NCBI GenBank assembly: GCA_014058105.1
Contig: JACGCM010000581.1
Coordinates: forward strand, 428,810 to 492,809
DNA: 64,000 nucleotides
Source of the DNA: Kingdonia uniflora
Lineage: Eukaryota; Streptophyta; Magnoliopsida; Ranunculales; Circaeasteraceae
Direction of reading: 5' to 3'
The notes below the pieces were generated by a model. The model was not told the DNA's origin and searched no databases. It saw only the letters and a program-made list of their open reading frames with translations. A program made the position numbers and the translations under genes. Every line of letters starts with the position of its first letter. The first letter of the stretch is position 1. Shown here piece after piece: positions 47,580 through 59,190 of this stretch.

Positions 47580-48919
47580 AGTGTTACTGACCATTGCTGA
47601 ATACGTCAAGATTTTTCGCGCTTAGATAAGATTTCACGGAGTAGAGAGTTTGTTAATACCCGAACAACGTGAGATTGGAAAAAATGTTTCAATTTCTGCA
47701 ATATATAGATGAGGGCCAAAAGAATCTTTTCGATCTTGGTGTATCTTGTTTCTGCAGGGGTCAGAGTCTTGCTGATAAAATAGACTGGTTTCTCGGTCTT
47801 TTCATCGAGTCAGAGGAGGACGAAGCTGAGAGAAGTATTTGTGGCGGCTAAGTATACTGTTAGCTCTTCTCCATCTATTGGTGTGCTCATAACTGGTGGT
47901 TTACCCAAATGTTGTTTGAGTTCGAGGAAAGCGGCTTCGCATTTATCTGTCCACTCGATCTCGGGATCCTTCTTTGATTTTCCCCGCGATGTACCCTGTT
48001 TAAGCAAATTGAATAGAGGTCAGCATCTGTCTGACGATTTGGGCACAAATCTGTTAAGTGTTGCGATCTTCCCGACTAGTTTCTAAACATCCTTTTTTGT
48101 CTTTAGAGAAGGCATAGCCAAGAGAGCTCGTATACGTGATGGATCAGCTTCAATTCCTAGTTTGCTGATGAGGTGGCCCAAGAATTTCCCAGATTGTACT
48201 CCAAACTGGCATTTGTCAGGATTCAAACACATTTTGTAAGCTCGTAAGATCGTAAAAGTTGTTCGCAAATCTACCAGGTGGTCTTCTTTCTTGAGACTCT
48301 TGCAAAGTATGTCATCGATGTAAACCTCCATTGTTTTACCGAGCTGATCTTTGAACATTTGCGTCATCAATCTCTGATAGGTAGCGCTGGCATTTTTCAG
48401 GCCGAAAGGCATGACCTTATAGCAATACAGGCCTTGTTCGGTGATAAATACAGTCTTGTCTTGATCTTCAGGGAAAAGTGGTATCTGATTGTACCCTAAT
48501 ACAGTATCCATCATAGAGAGGAGTTCATGCCCTGCCGTTGAATCGAGCAAATGGTTAATGATTGGGAGTGGAAAGCTATCTTTTGGAGTGTGTCGATTGA
48601 GATTCGTGAAGTCGACGCAGATTCTGATCTTGCCATTTTTCTTTGGAATTGCGACAATGTTTGAGATCCAGTCTGGGTAAATAGCTTTACAGATAAAACC
48701 GACCTCAATCAATTTTTCGATCTCTTTGTTTACTTCGTCTCGTATTTTTGGTACTAGAGTTCGTTGCTTCTGCTTAACCGGTTCTGCCTTCTCTTTCAAC
48801 TCTAGCTTGTGGCACGCCATTGCTGGACCGATCCCTGGCATTTCGTGGAACGTCCACGTAAAAACGTCATGATTATTTGAAAGGAATTGTATGAGACCTG
48901 AACGTTCTTCCATTCTCAA
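47580..48919 (-). pseudogene. Tat-2 reverse transcriptase and RNase H
   Basis: An open 278-codon frame (48083-48919) carries nearly all RT motifs: VAIPKKNGKIRICVDF, LNRHTPKDSFPLP, MDTVLGYNQIPL, PFGLKNASATYQRLM, a YIDD catalytic box and GKFLGHLIS. The RT-linked RNase H follows in other frames (47810-48007 and onwards, EWTDKCEAAFLELKQ). This is the best preserved pol part in the window. Confidence 0.9.
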
Positions 48920-49024
48920 GAGGGTCCCGATGTGAATTCCTCTTTGTGTGCCGCTGATCTCAATATATTCTATTGGTTCGGTGCTTGGCAGCTGATGTTC
49001 TGCTGGTACTGAATGTTATAATTG

Positions 49025-49438
49025 CTATGTTGAAGCTACTGCAGCTGGCTCAGCTTTAATTGTATTATCGTAAGCACGGGCTAATTTTTGGTTGCCTTTG
49101 ATTTCGTAGATTCCTCCTTTCCAGTCGAACTGCAGCGCTTGATGATATGTGTAGGGAATAGCTTTCATGTTATGCAGCCATGGTTGTCCCAGGATGCCCA
49201 AGTAACGGGATTTTGTATTGATGACGTAAAAAACTTCATCAAGTATGACTGGTCCGGCCGTGATGAGAAGTATAATTTTTCCAACACGTTCTTCCTTGGA
49301 ACCGTTGAATCGAGAAACGTTGATACTACTTGGCTCGACTCTGTCCGCTAAACCCATTTGGTCGATCATGCTCTGGAATAGTAGTTCGACGCTACTGTCG
49401 GTATCTACCATCATTGTATGTAGAACTATGTTCTTCAT
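49025..49438 (-). pseudogene. Tat-2 aspartic protease domain
   Basis: This 137-codon open frame is homologous to 7093-7530 in Tat-1 (QMGLADRVEPSS, RFNGSKEERVGKI, TAGPVILDEVFYVI, LGQPWLHNMKAIP). The active-site loop reads Asp-Thr-Asp in place of Asp-Thr-Gly, a different lesion from that in Tat-1. Confidence 0.82.
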
Positions 49439-49565
49439 TTTAACATGATGATAAGAGCATCGTGATACGGGAAGTTGACGTGACGTACATCGTAATCTTT
49501 GAAAGAAATCCCAGGTCGTCGGCTGCTGGATTCTGGCAGCAAACGAGCTTCTTTATCTACCATTG

Positions 49566-51132
49566 TTAAATCATGGCATTATCCAATGCGCCTGCATTTG
49601 GATCTGTTGGAGTGACTGATTGTCTGAGTCTCGATAAAGTACAGATTTTTTCCTCATTCGCTTCGTCAGTCTGGACGACCGTGATTTCTGTTTTGTAGCT
49701 GCCATCTTTGTAACTTTTTACGTCCACAATATATTCGAGCATCTGACCATGCGAAAATATACTTAAGAGGAGCAGTTTCAACACGAAACATTGCTCTGTG
49801 TCATGATGGTGGATCTTGTGATGAATGCATTACGGTTTTCCTGGTATGGGTTGAAGAGTATAGGCATTTTTGAAGAGCTCATCCTTTTGCAGTAGCGGAT
49901 ATATGTTTGCAATGGTAGTTGTCAACTGTGGTAAGCGCAGAACTGGTCTCTTTTGTCTTTGGCGTGTTCGCTCATCATAGGACTTGAAACAATTCTTATT
50001 GCCCCTATAGTTTTTACTGCTGTTGCGAGCACGTTCTTCGGTATGATTATTGGTGGATAGAGCGATGCGCTGAGGTTTTGTTTTTCAGTCGTCAGTCTTT
50101 CGAGGTCGATGAAATTGTTGACCTTTTTCATCATATCCTCTAATGTTTGCGGCTTGTTGAGGATAAGATGTTCCTTGACTCGTCCATCTATGAGTAACGC
50201 ATTGGTAAAGCGGAGATCGTGATCTTTTTGTCGAGGTTATCGAGCTTTCGAGCTAGCCCGAATTTTTTTTTGGTAAATGTCTCCAATCTTTCCCCTAGCG
50301 CTTGCTTGAGGCTAAACAAAGAGTAAAGACTTTCCTCCTTGTCTTTATTATGCGAATAGTTCTTGACGAAACAGTTCGCGTAGTTGCTCGAAGGTGAGGA
50401 TAGATCATTCGTCCAGTGTATGGAACAACGTAGAGGCTCGCCTTTTAAGCTGGTCGGGAATAGATGGCAGAGGACGTTGTTGGAGGAGGAATATAGTCCC
50501 AAAGAATCTTGAAATTCTTGGACGTGTTCCACAGGATCCCCCCCTTCGTATTTTTAATCGTTGGAGTGCGAAAACTTGTTGGTACTTCTTCGTCTAGCAA
50601 CTCCTGTGCGAGCGGACTCTTCTGCAACCTTGCATAGTTGCTCCTCCCATTGAGTATTGAGCGTCTAAGAGCTCTTTGATGCATTTTTCCACCTGTTCTG
50701 GAGTGAGGTGTTGTCGAGACGTAACAGCTCGTCTTGTTGTGGGCCTCTCGCAGGATTGTGCTCCCCTGTTGCTTCACCCATGCGGTCATAGACTGAATTT
50801 AGGGTTTTTCCCTATTTTGCTTCTTTGGCTGTAGATCTATTTCCCCTCCAGCGGGTAATGGTGGATTGATTTGACTCTGAGGCAGGACTGGTTCTTGATG
50901 AATCTGAGGAAGCGCAGTATTTCTACCTTGATGCCCCAAGCAATCATGGACTAATATTCTCGAGGCAGCGGGCAGAGCGTTCTGCTGTCTCGGATTTGCC
51001 ATTATTTGAAATGTAGTGCCCTGATAGTATCCTGCATGTTGGCGAGCTGTTTCTCATCCGTCGCTCAGTTTCTGTCTGCACAGTCATTCACATCTGTTAC
51101 TCCTTCAGCAGCGTCAGGCAGGCGTGATGTAA
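49566..51132 (-). pseudogene. Tat-2 gag and linker (5' part incomplete)
   Basis: The gag core occurs at 50188-50532 (EFQDSLGLYSSSN, LFPTSLKGEPLR, FVKNYSHNKDKEESLYSLFSLKQ) with the C-terminal part at 49922-50134 (MMKKVNNFIDLERL). The N-terminal part, with Met-like starts at 51002 and 50789, extends as coding-like sequence to about 51132 through stops. The linker to protease (49566-49784) has no known domain. No LTR follows on the right. Confidence 0.78.
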
Positions 51133-51994
51133 TCTATATACCGACTTATTGAAAGTTATTAAAACCAATTTAGTAAACTGAAAGGCAAACCGATGACAAG
51201 AGATTTGGCTGTAACTTAGCAGGTGTTCAATTGGGATAAGATCGATATTGTTCAGTACAAGTTGGAAGAAATTTACTGCATCGTTATCAGTACCGAGCCA
51301 CATAGGGACTAAGTGGGGGAAGCTGCCACCACTGACTTTCAATAATCTTCAGTAGTAGGTTTTCTCTTACATGAAAGAGTTACAGTCTTCTCCAATATTC
51401 CCCCTCTTAAATTTTAGCATACGTTTTTTTTGTGAATCTTATAATTCTCATCTAATTCTCTCTTTACTGTATTTTATTATCTGTCAAAGTCAAAATCACT
51501 TTCATCTCAAGAGATTGTATGGCTGTGCTACTTCTCTTCTCTGATATCTCATGTTTTTGCCTTTCTCACTATCTTCATTGATGAAAAATATTCAATTTTC
51601 ATTCTTACCATGATAATTATGTTTTAAAAACATAATGATACCCACTACGTACCCGCGAATATTTTAAGAGATACTGCCCCGAACTCCGTTATTTCGCCCC
51701 TACTGGCAAAATTTCCTAGCTCCGCCGCTGTCGTTGATTATTTGGCCTACCCTCATTTGGCAAAAACAGATGAATGTTCTAAGTTATGAGAAAGTTGTTA
51801 TCATGGGCGAAACTAGGTGATTACTACGCAAGTACTCTAGAAGGAAAATTTGTCTGTTAATCTAAGTATCATCTTTGTTCAGAAAAGGTTTTCTAACTCA
51901 AATGCAAAGATATGAACTTCTTGTATACTGCAGTGCTCTTGTATAATAAACAATCTAGTTATAAATCAAGAGAAAAAGGTATATCAAAACTCAC
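51133..51994. other. Region between Tat-2 and the LRR exons
   Basis: The tenth LRR exon and the rest of the receptor would be expected here on the minus strand, but none is recognisable. Around 51650-51730 the minus strand carries 'agcggcggagctagg' and a G-rich run, like the hAT-type end at 36742. A minus-strand 81-codon frame (51097-51342) has no recognised domain. The gap probably holds short repeats and a deletion scar. Confidence 0.45.
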
Positions 51995-53582
51995 AAAACT
52001 TTCAATTTTGATAAGTTTCCGATATATGCAGGTATCTCTCCCTTGATATTGCAACGCCTCAATATACTGGCACATGATCAAGAATGTCGTCTTAAACCAT
52101 ACAGGGAATACAAATTTTAATATTCAAAATCACTAAGATTGTACTCACAGTGTGTTCAAGCTTGTCAAGTTACTTGATGGTGGAAGAGCAGCTCCAGATC
52201 CTTTTAAGTCACTAAGCCTCCTGCATGAAGAATTTGACGCTAAAGATCAGTTAGAAAGAAAAGTACACTAAGAATTCTTACATGTCAGATAATCCAGTCA
52301 AAAGAGAAAAAAATAATAATGAAAACAATGAGAGAAAATTAAGTGTCTTCACATGTCAGTTAATCCAGTCAAAAGAAAAATTCCAGAAGGAAAGGGACCT
52401 TCCAATCCGCTTGCTTGAATACATCTGCCATTCATAGAATATGAATGATATAAGTGATAAAGCTTAAAAAAAAAAAATGTACGCATTGTTGACATCTTTT
52501 TCAATTTAAGGGAAGCATAACGGATCACAGCCTATCCATTGTTGCCCATGTGTGTACATATCACACACACCTTGTCTCCATATTTTGACTAATTTGATTT
52601 GAGATATTAAATCCATTATACCTAACATAAAAGACAATTGAAACCTTAATGGACTGTATATCTTACAATTTTTCGAGTTGTGTCCAGCTTCCAATAAAGT
52701 CGGGTATCTTTCCTGTAAAATTATTGTCACTTATCTGGCTGCAAAAGATAACAGCAACAACAGTAAATACAAGACCAAACTCGCGCCATCAAAAAATTAA
52801 ACAAAAGTAAATGAAAATGGTATATAGAAACTTACAAATTCTTTAGGGTATTCAGATTAGCAAATGTTTGTGGTAATGTCCCATTAAAGTAATTCGAGGA
52901 TAACAATCTACAACAGAAAAACACTAGTTAATGACAATAACCTAATTTGACAAATAACTGTAAACTACATAAACAAAAGGCTGCAACAACTTACACTCTC
53001 TCCAACACTGGCAAACTTCCGAGCTCTGGGGGTAGAGGTCCAGAGAAATAGTTGGAATCCAAGTTGCTAAGTATTTGAATTACGGTTAGAGAAAAACTCT
53101 TAAAAATAAATATTAAAATAGCAAAATTAAGATCAAGACTTACAAATCTCCGAGAGTTGAGATGTTTGCGAATTCTATCGGGATTTGCCCGTATAACCGG
53201 TTTCCTTCAACCGAGCTGCAGTGATACCCACATCGCTATTAATTCTAGAAAATTAAAGGAGTAATATGCTCAAATTAGCTATCAAGATGAGAAGGATTAC
53301 ATGGTCACTAATTTTGTCGAACCCCATTCCGGTGGCAATGTACCGCTAAGGTAGTTTCGTACAAGATCACTGTGAAGAAAGGTAGTTAAGTTAGTTATAT
53401 TGTTGTTTGAAGGAAGTAGTATTACATACATTGTTTCGACGAAGTAGATTTGAGTAAATACAGAACCTATATACATTTAGCAACTGGTAATTTTAAGTGA
53501 GTGATCTTACATAGTTTGGATGAAGGGGAGCTTAACCAGCTCTGGTGGAAGCAAACCAGATAAATTCTGAGATTTGAGCACA
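51995..53582 (-). pseudogene. LRR receptor-like kinase fragment (nine LRR exons, LRR VIII-2 type)
   Basis: Nine minus-strand exons of one leucine-rich repeat each: 53511-53582, 53301-53369, 53144-53215, 52995-53066, 52836-52907, 52667-52738, 52353-52424, 52149-52220 and 51995-52066. Eight are 72 bp and one 69 bp, all with GT/AG borders, same phase and no stops. Motifs include LKSQNLSGLLPPELVKLP, RNYLSGTLPPEWG, EGNRLYGQIPIEF, DSNYFSGPLPPELG, SSNYFNGTLPQTF, SDNNFTGKIPDFIG, ASGLEGPFPSGIF and RRCNIKGEIPAYIG. The one-LRR-per-exon layout and the ASGLEGP segment match the LRR VIII-2 receptor kinases. Signal peptide, malectin domain, membrane segment and kinase are missing. A Harbinger insertion lies 52 bp upstream of the first exon. 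Confidence 0.85.
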
Positions 53583-53639
53583 CTGCATCCAAAAGAAATA
53601 TGAGAAAAATGCCCAAATTGGAGTATACGCTAAGGGGGT

Positions 53640-54055
53640 GTTTGTTTTTTTCTCTTACTTAAGTTAGAGCTCTTACCCAACTTAAAATCTCTTACTCCCC
53701 TCTTACTCTCGACTTAGAGCCGTTTGTTTTTTGTCTTACTTAAATTAAATCTCTTACTCAAGCTAATAATCTCTTACTCCAGTTTGGTTTGAAAATTGGC
53801 TGGTTTTGGTGTAAGAGGCTCTTACTTGAGTTTTGTCTCTTTTTTACCCCTCACAAAACCATTATTCCCTACCCCTAGTCCTTCTTCTCCCCAAAATCAA
53901 AACCTAAAGTTTTTCTTTCTTTCTCCTTCCACCACCGACCACTCCACAGCAAGAGCTCCAACCCCTCCCACTCCACTCCACTCCACTCTCTTCATCCTTT
54001 ATTGGCTACGTCTCACTGGCTGCGTCTCTCTCTCTTACTCAAGGTAATTTGATTT
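53640..54055. repeat. Left subterminal repeats of the Harbinger element
   Basis: Between 53650 and 53825 the motif CTCTTACT or TCTTACT occurs about nine times. Related copies, several in inverted form, lie at 59400-59515 (gagtaagaac, cctcttact). Short repeated motifs inside the ends are typical transposase-binding candidates of PIF/Harbinger elements. A CT-rich, pyrimidine stretch at 53870-54030 may be its promoter or leader. Confidence 0.6.
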
Positions 54056-55208
54056 GAGGATTTGATAAATCAATCTGTAATTTACTATGAATTATTATAA
54101 TTATGCCAAATTGCTTGTGAATTGTTGTGACTGTGATTATGCCAAATTGTAGCAATTAGTTTATGAATGTGTTTTACTGTTACTGTGATTATTAAAACTG
54201 TTAACGAATGTGTTTTATTTTAAAATTTAGTTTATGAATCGACCACCAAGATTCTTATGTGTCCTTCATAAGAATTGTTAAAGGCATTGTTGTTTAATGA
54301 TCTCAGATGACAAACGACATAGCATGAGGGCTAGCTTTTCATCTGTCCCTCAAAACCATTATTTGATTATAGTATATTAACTGGTTTAGTAACATCTTGA
54401 GATCCATGCTTATCATCTGTGTAGTAAAAACCTGGCAACATAAGGTCAGACAGTTGTAAAGATCTTTACATATTTGGCTTCTCCAACCTTGATGGACTCA
54501 TCAGCCAGTAACCATATAACCCCACATGGGAGTCTCCAATGGAAATTTACAGTGTGCTTCCCGGCTTTATTTATAAGATTCATAAGAATGTAGGTGGTAA
54601 TACCAGAGCCTACAATATACACAGCTATACCAATAATTTTGTTTAAGATCGAGAAGATATATGTATTTTGGTAAGTGGAAACAAATTCATTAAAATGACA
54701 AAAATATTGTGATTCATAAACTAAAATCTGCTTGCAAGACTAAGGGTATGTATCCCTTTATATAAATTTATTTGATATTTGGGGTTTAAGGGTTTATCTG
54801 ATATCATACTATTGTAAAATAGTGACTATAGTGAGTGCTTGAATTTGCTTATGTAATTGGTTGAATTTGCTTGTATTATTATGTAAGGATTTAGCTGATA
54901 TCATTATGTACTTGCATATGCTTTTCTCTATTCCTAGTACTTCAACCTCTCTATAAATTGTTTTTGTATTGCTTGTGTATTAAAGAGTTATTGATTTGAT
55001 TTGTGGTGGTTCTTGATAGGTTGTGAACTCTCTCTATCTCATCTCTAGACTTTGAAAATGTATGACAAATTTATTTTTTGTAGATGATAATTCGATATTA
55101 TTGTTGTAAATGTTAATAATATATTATTTGGTACTTAATAGTAATATATTATAAATGATGGTTGATGTATCGTGCAATACTTATTTGTTAAACTTTTATT
55201 AGGGGAAG

Positions 55209-56461
55209 ATGAATAATTATCAGTATATATTAGCCATTATTGCAACCATTATCTTGTACATGGAGCTGGTCAAGTTGAATAGGAGAGTTTGTCAGAAATT
55301 TTGCACTTCTGCACTGACTGGAAAACAATATGTCCATGAATTGATTTAGGGTCCTGCCACCAATATGTACAATATGATGAGGATAAACCCTAATTCTTTT
55401 AGATCCCTTGTGGCTCACTTTAGGGATACTGGGTTGCTTAAAGATAGCATGCATATAGATGTTGAGGAGAAGCTAGCTATTTTCATGCATATCATTGCTC
55501 ACAAGATGTCAAATCGAGCTGCAAATTCTAGGTTTCAGCATTCAGCTGCTACTACGAGCAAGATATTTCATGAAGTTCTTGATGCTATGATGATATTCCA
55601 AAAGGATATGATAGTGCCTCCTAAATTTGGTCAACTACCTGGACCTATTACACATCATAAAGCATTGGGGAAGGGGCCTTTCAAAGGAGTTGTAGGGGCA
55701 ATTGATGGTACACTTATTAGTGCAAGCATTTTAGAGGATGATAAAACTCCTTATAGGGGAAGAGGTGGAGGGGAATGCTCCCAAAATGTGATGGCCATAT
55801 GTGATTTTAACATGATGTTCACATATGCAGTAGCTGGATGGGAAGGAGTGGCTCATAATGCTAGGATTTTAAGTGAAACATTGGTAAATCCAGCCAATAA
55901 TTTCCCAATGCCTCCCTCACGTGGTAAACTCATTTTATCATCTTAAAGATACTTATAGTTTTTAGTTTTGATTTGAATAACAAAACTTATAAATTCTATT
56001 TTGGGTATTGTAGATCTATACTACTTATGTGATGCTGCATACGCCCAAACTAGAGGCTTTATGTGCTAATTCAGGGGTGTGAGGTATTGGTTGAATTATT
56101 ATAGGCGTGGAGGTCGGCCAAAAAATCTACAAGAACACTTAATCATGCCCATGCTCAACTGCGGAATGTAATTGAAAGGAGCTTTGGAGTATTGAAAGCA
56201 AGATTCCCAATTTTGAAAGCAATGCCTTCTTATGACTTTCCAACCCAGATGGACATTATTATAGCATGCATGGCAATCCACAACTATTTGAGAAGGGTGG
56301 CTCAGAATGATGTTCTCTTCCGTCAGTTCGAAAATGCAGATATGGGGGGGGGGGACAACAATAAAGATGTTGATGAGAAGTTGCCTCCTAATGCTATCTT
56401 ATTTGGAACAGATGAGCGGGAATCATCTATTGTTCTGAGAGACATGATTGCAGCCGAGTAA
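55209..56461 (+). pseudogene. PIF/Harbinger DDE transposase
   Basis: The frame starts at ATG 55209 (MNNYQYILAIIATIIL) and includes ALTGKQYVHELI, a TAG at 55347, then SNRAANSRFQHS and the first catalytic Asp in VGAIDGTLI. The second catalytic position reads GWEGVAHNARIL, Asn where Asp is expected. An intron (about 55919-56010) is followed by YYLCDAAYAQTRGFMC, a stop near 56067, a frameshift near 56140, and then the catalytic Glu in VIERSFGVLKARFP. The tail (56192-56461) matches the family C-terminus (IACMAIHNYLR). The enzyme would cut and join DNA at the element ends. This copy is inactive. Confidence 0.88.
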
Positions 56462-56767
56462 GCTTTAGCTCATAATGCCCAAAATGTTAATAATGCTCCA
56501 AATTAATTAGTAATTTTATGTTAGGACATGTTTTAATTTGTTTTGATAATTAGGACATGTATCTTGGACTTGTAATATTGAAATCACAAGACTTGTATAT
56601 TTATAAACTTATTTTATGGACAACTACTTTGCAGTTAAATGGTGATTTATACTTGCATATGTGGAAATGGGGTAACAAAGATTTCCAAAACCACAAGGAA
56701 TCCAAATCGGGCATATTGTCAATGCCTTTATGTGGTATAATATTTAATTTTTTATTATAATTAAGTA

Positions 56768-57172
56768 ATGCTTATACATATATATAAGTATCTGAAATGT
56801 CTATTACCTATATACACTATGATACAAAACACACCTAGGGACTGTGGCTTTTGGTGTTGGTTGGATGAGTATATGATATGTCCATGTGGTGTTGGTCCAT
56901 GCAAACTCATTACTGCATCAATTAACAAAAGAAGATTCTATTGTTGCCCCCAATCAAAGTCCAAACATGAGAAAGGTTGTGAATTTTTCAATTGGTTTGA
57001 TGATGTCAAGGATGATGATGCATCATCTTCCACTTGTGCTACCCCTAGTACCTCTACAACTTTTGGAGAGTTGGAGAACAAGCTCAAAATGGACCTTCTT
57101 GTTTCAAAGACCAAGACTGAAATGCTGGAAAGCTTTCTTACAGAAATTGGGAAGTTAAATTTGAAGGATTAG
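56768..57172 (+). CDS. GRF-type zinc-finger protein with C-terminal coiled coil
   Basis: An open 134-codon frame. Residues 38-75 contain a Cys-rich motif (ICPCGVGPCKLITASINK, RRFYCCP, GCEFFNWFDD) that fits the GRF zinc finger, a small nucleic-acid-binding domain. A Ser/Thr linker and a short amphipathic helix follow (LENKLKMDLL to the C-terminus). It lies between transposase and the Myb/SANT ORF in the same orientation. It has no internal stop, unlike its neighbours. It may be a third gene of the transposon or the remnant of a captured gene. Confidence 0.6.
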   Translation: MLIHIYKYLKCLLPIYTMIQNTPRDCGFWCWLDEYMICPCGVGPCKLITASINKRRFYCCPQSKSKHEKGCEFFNWFDDVKDDDASSSTCATPSTSTTFGELENKLKMDLLVSKTKTEMLESFLTEIGKLNLKD

Positions 57173-57368
57173 GATGTTTTAGATAAATGTAATTGGTTAT
57201 GAACTAGAAAGTATAGTTATGCCTAAATTGTGTTAAATATATTTTTATTGTTGTTATTTTGCCTTGGACATGTTTATCGATTATTTATCTTGTTTCTAAT
57301 GTTTCTAAAGTGTAGTTAGCGATATATTCTATATATTTGTTGTTTATAATTGTTTTTTTTGCAAAGCT

Positions 57369-58405
57369 ATGGGACGAAAGAAAGCACCACAAGTTGATGG
57401 AGAAGATAAAGAAAATAAGGCAAAACACGTGTTTAGGAAGCATCCAATTATAAAGATAGCTTTTATAGAGAAATGTAAAAAATAGATCAACAAGAAACGA
57501 TTGCAAGGGAATTCTTTGAGTTCAGCTGCTTGGAAAGAAGTGATGGATGAGATAAACGCAGAATATTATCAGGCTTTCACTCAAAAGGAGCTCAAGAACC
57601 AATGAGACTACTTGAGGAAGAGCTATATGTTGTGGAGGTCCTTGACCACTAGGACAGGTCATGGATATGATGAGGCTTTAGGGACATTTGACTGGCCAAA
57701 GGAATATTGGGCTGACATTTTGGTGGTAATTATTTTTTCACAGCCTTTTCTACTTGTGTGAATTTGGTTTATCTATATTCTGAGTATATATATATATATA
57801 TATGTTCTGCTTTTGCATTTGAACAGGCATATCCCAAAGCAATGAAGTTTATGGCAGCTCCACTTGCACATAGGGAGTTGTTGAAAGGCCTGTTTGAGGG
57901 TACAATTGCTACAGGAGACTATGCCTATGCAACAGGTTTAGAGTATGTCCCTACTACTCAACCCACTAGTGAGTTTGTTCACATAGTTGATGGTGATATC
58001 TCCATGGACACAGCTGATTTGGGGGCTAGTGGAATTGATAACCCATGGGATGGGATGAATATATCCATAGATGATGTGCCTATCAGTCCTACTAATACTA
58101 CTCCACGCACACCAGCATCTAGAAATGGATCTGCTAAAGGAAAGAGGTTTGCTTCAAATGTTGAACCATCTTCTTTGATCAATGAGCTGATATACGCTAT
58201 TAATAGCAATGGCCCAGGTTCTAGTTCCAACAACAATAACAATACAATGTCTGAGGTAATGCATATTTTGGACAACATGTTAGAAACTAATGAGATAGAG
58301 GAATCTTTTTACTACTTGGTGCTGAAGATGTTGGGAGGAGCAAACCAGTCTAACTACAGGATTATGCTTGACTGCCTTAAAGTTAAGTTTGTATATATGC
58401 CTTAA
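57369..58405 (+). pseudogene. Myb/SANT-like ORF (Harbinger DNA-binding partner)
   Basis: From ATG 57369 the frame encodes a Myb/SANT-like helix region (AWKEVMDEINAEYYQAF, ELKNQ, DYLRKSYMLWRSL, GYDEALGTFDWPKEYW) with TAG at about 57483 and TGA at about 57603. An intron ends at 57826, and the second exon runs to 58405 without stops (YPKAMKFMAAPL, Ser/Asn-rich middle, SYYLVLKMLGG-like end). PIF/Harbinger elements encode such a protein, which helps the transposase bind the ends and enter the nucleus. The two stops suggest it is dead. Confidence 0.8.
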
Positions 58406-58525
58406 AGTTAAGTTTGTATATATGGACTGTTATGCTTGACTGCCTTAAAGTTAAGTTTGTATATATGCCTCTGCCTATGAACTGTTATGCTTGACTGCCT
58501 TAAAGTTAGTTTGTATACATGTTTT
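58365..58525. repeat. Short tandem duplications at the end of the Myb/SANT ORF
   Basis: The string 'gactgccttaaagtta' and its extension 'agtttgtatatatg' recur at about 58370, 58400, 58440 and 58495. They form a 30- to 60-bp irregular tandem series that begins inside the last codons and continues into the 3' flank. Confidence 0.8.
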
Positions 58526-58799
58526 TATACCTTGCTCTTGTATTTGGTTGCCCAAATATCTCAGCTTCATTGTTGCAGTATTATCCACCATGTGTAGCTT
58601 CATTGTTGCAGTATTCTCACTGTATAGTTGCAGTATTATCCACCATGTGTTGAGTGCTACATGTGCCTCTTTTTAGCATTATACAATAGTGAATTTGTAA
58701 CTATCTGGAGATTATAGTTGTTCCATCTGTGTACCAGCTGACAAACCTTACAAGAACTTGCCTGCCTATACTGTTATTAACTGCTTATACTGTTATGCC

Positions 58800-59190
58800 T
58801 GCTTACTGTTAGAGGCTTCAAGGGATTACTCTGGGAAGAAAAAACTGTTATGAATTGTTATGCTTGACTATGAACTGTTATACTCAAGGGATTTCTCAAG
58901 GGATTACTTTGTCTAGATGCCTGCCTATAAACTGTTATGCTTGACTGCCTGCCTATGAACTGTTATGCCTGGTTATCTGCATATTACTTCAAGGGATTAC
59001 TCTGGGAAGAAAAAGTTGTTATGAATTGTTATGCTTGACTATGAACTGTTATACAGGTTATAGATTTCTCAAGGGATTACTTTGTCTAGATGTTTGCCTA
59101 TAAACTGTTATGCTTGACTACCTGCCTATGAACTGTTATGCCTGGTTATCTGCATATTGCTTCAAGGGATTACTCTGGGAAGAAAAAACT
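58800..59190. repeat. About 172-bp tandem repeat inside the Harbinger element
   Basis: 'agggattactctgggaag' occurs at 58821, 58992 and 59165, spaced 171 and 173 bp. Flanking blocks 'aactgttatgcttgact' and 'ggttatctgcatatt' also repeat. There are about 2.3 units, and no ORF uses them. Confidence 0.85.

Larger units (their letters stand above)
37357..51132 (-). mobile_element. Tat-2: Ty3/gypsy Tat-lineage LTR retrotransposon, 5'-truncated
   Basis: The minus-strand order from the right is gag, protease, RT/RNase H, second RNase H, integrase, 146-bp tandem array, a plus-strand antisense gene complex, a polypurine tract and the 3' LTR at 37357-38115. The same domains as Tat-1 are present and are better preserved (RT frame 48083-48919). 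There is no LTR or primer-binding site to the right of gag: recognisable gag-like sequence stops near 51132. The copy therefore lacks its 5' LTR, through deletion or a later rearrangement. Confidence 0.9.

Noticed and set aside
51995..53582. A complete LRR receptor kinase gene
   Set aside because: No signal-peptide exon, malectin domain, transmembrane segment or kinase motif was found on either side, including beyond Tat-2.
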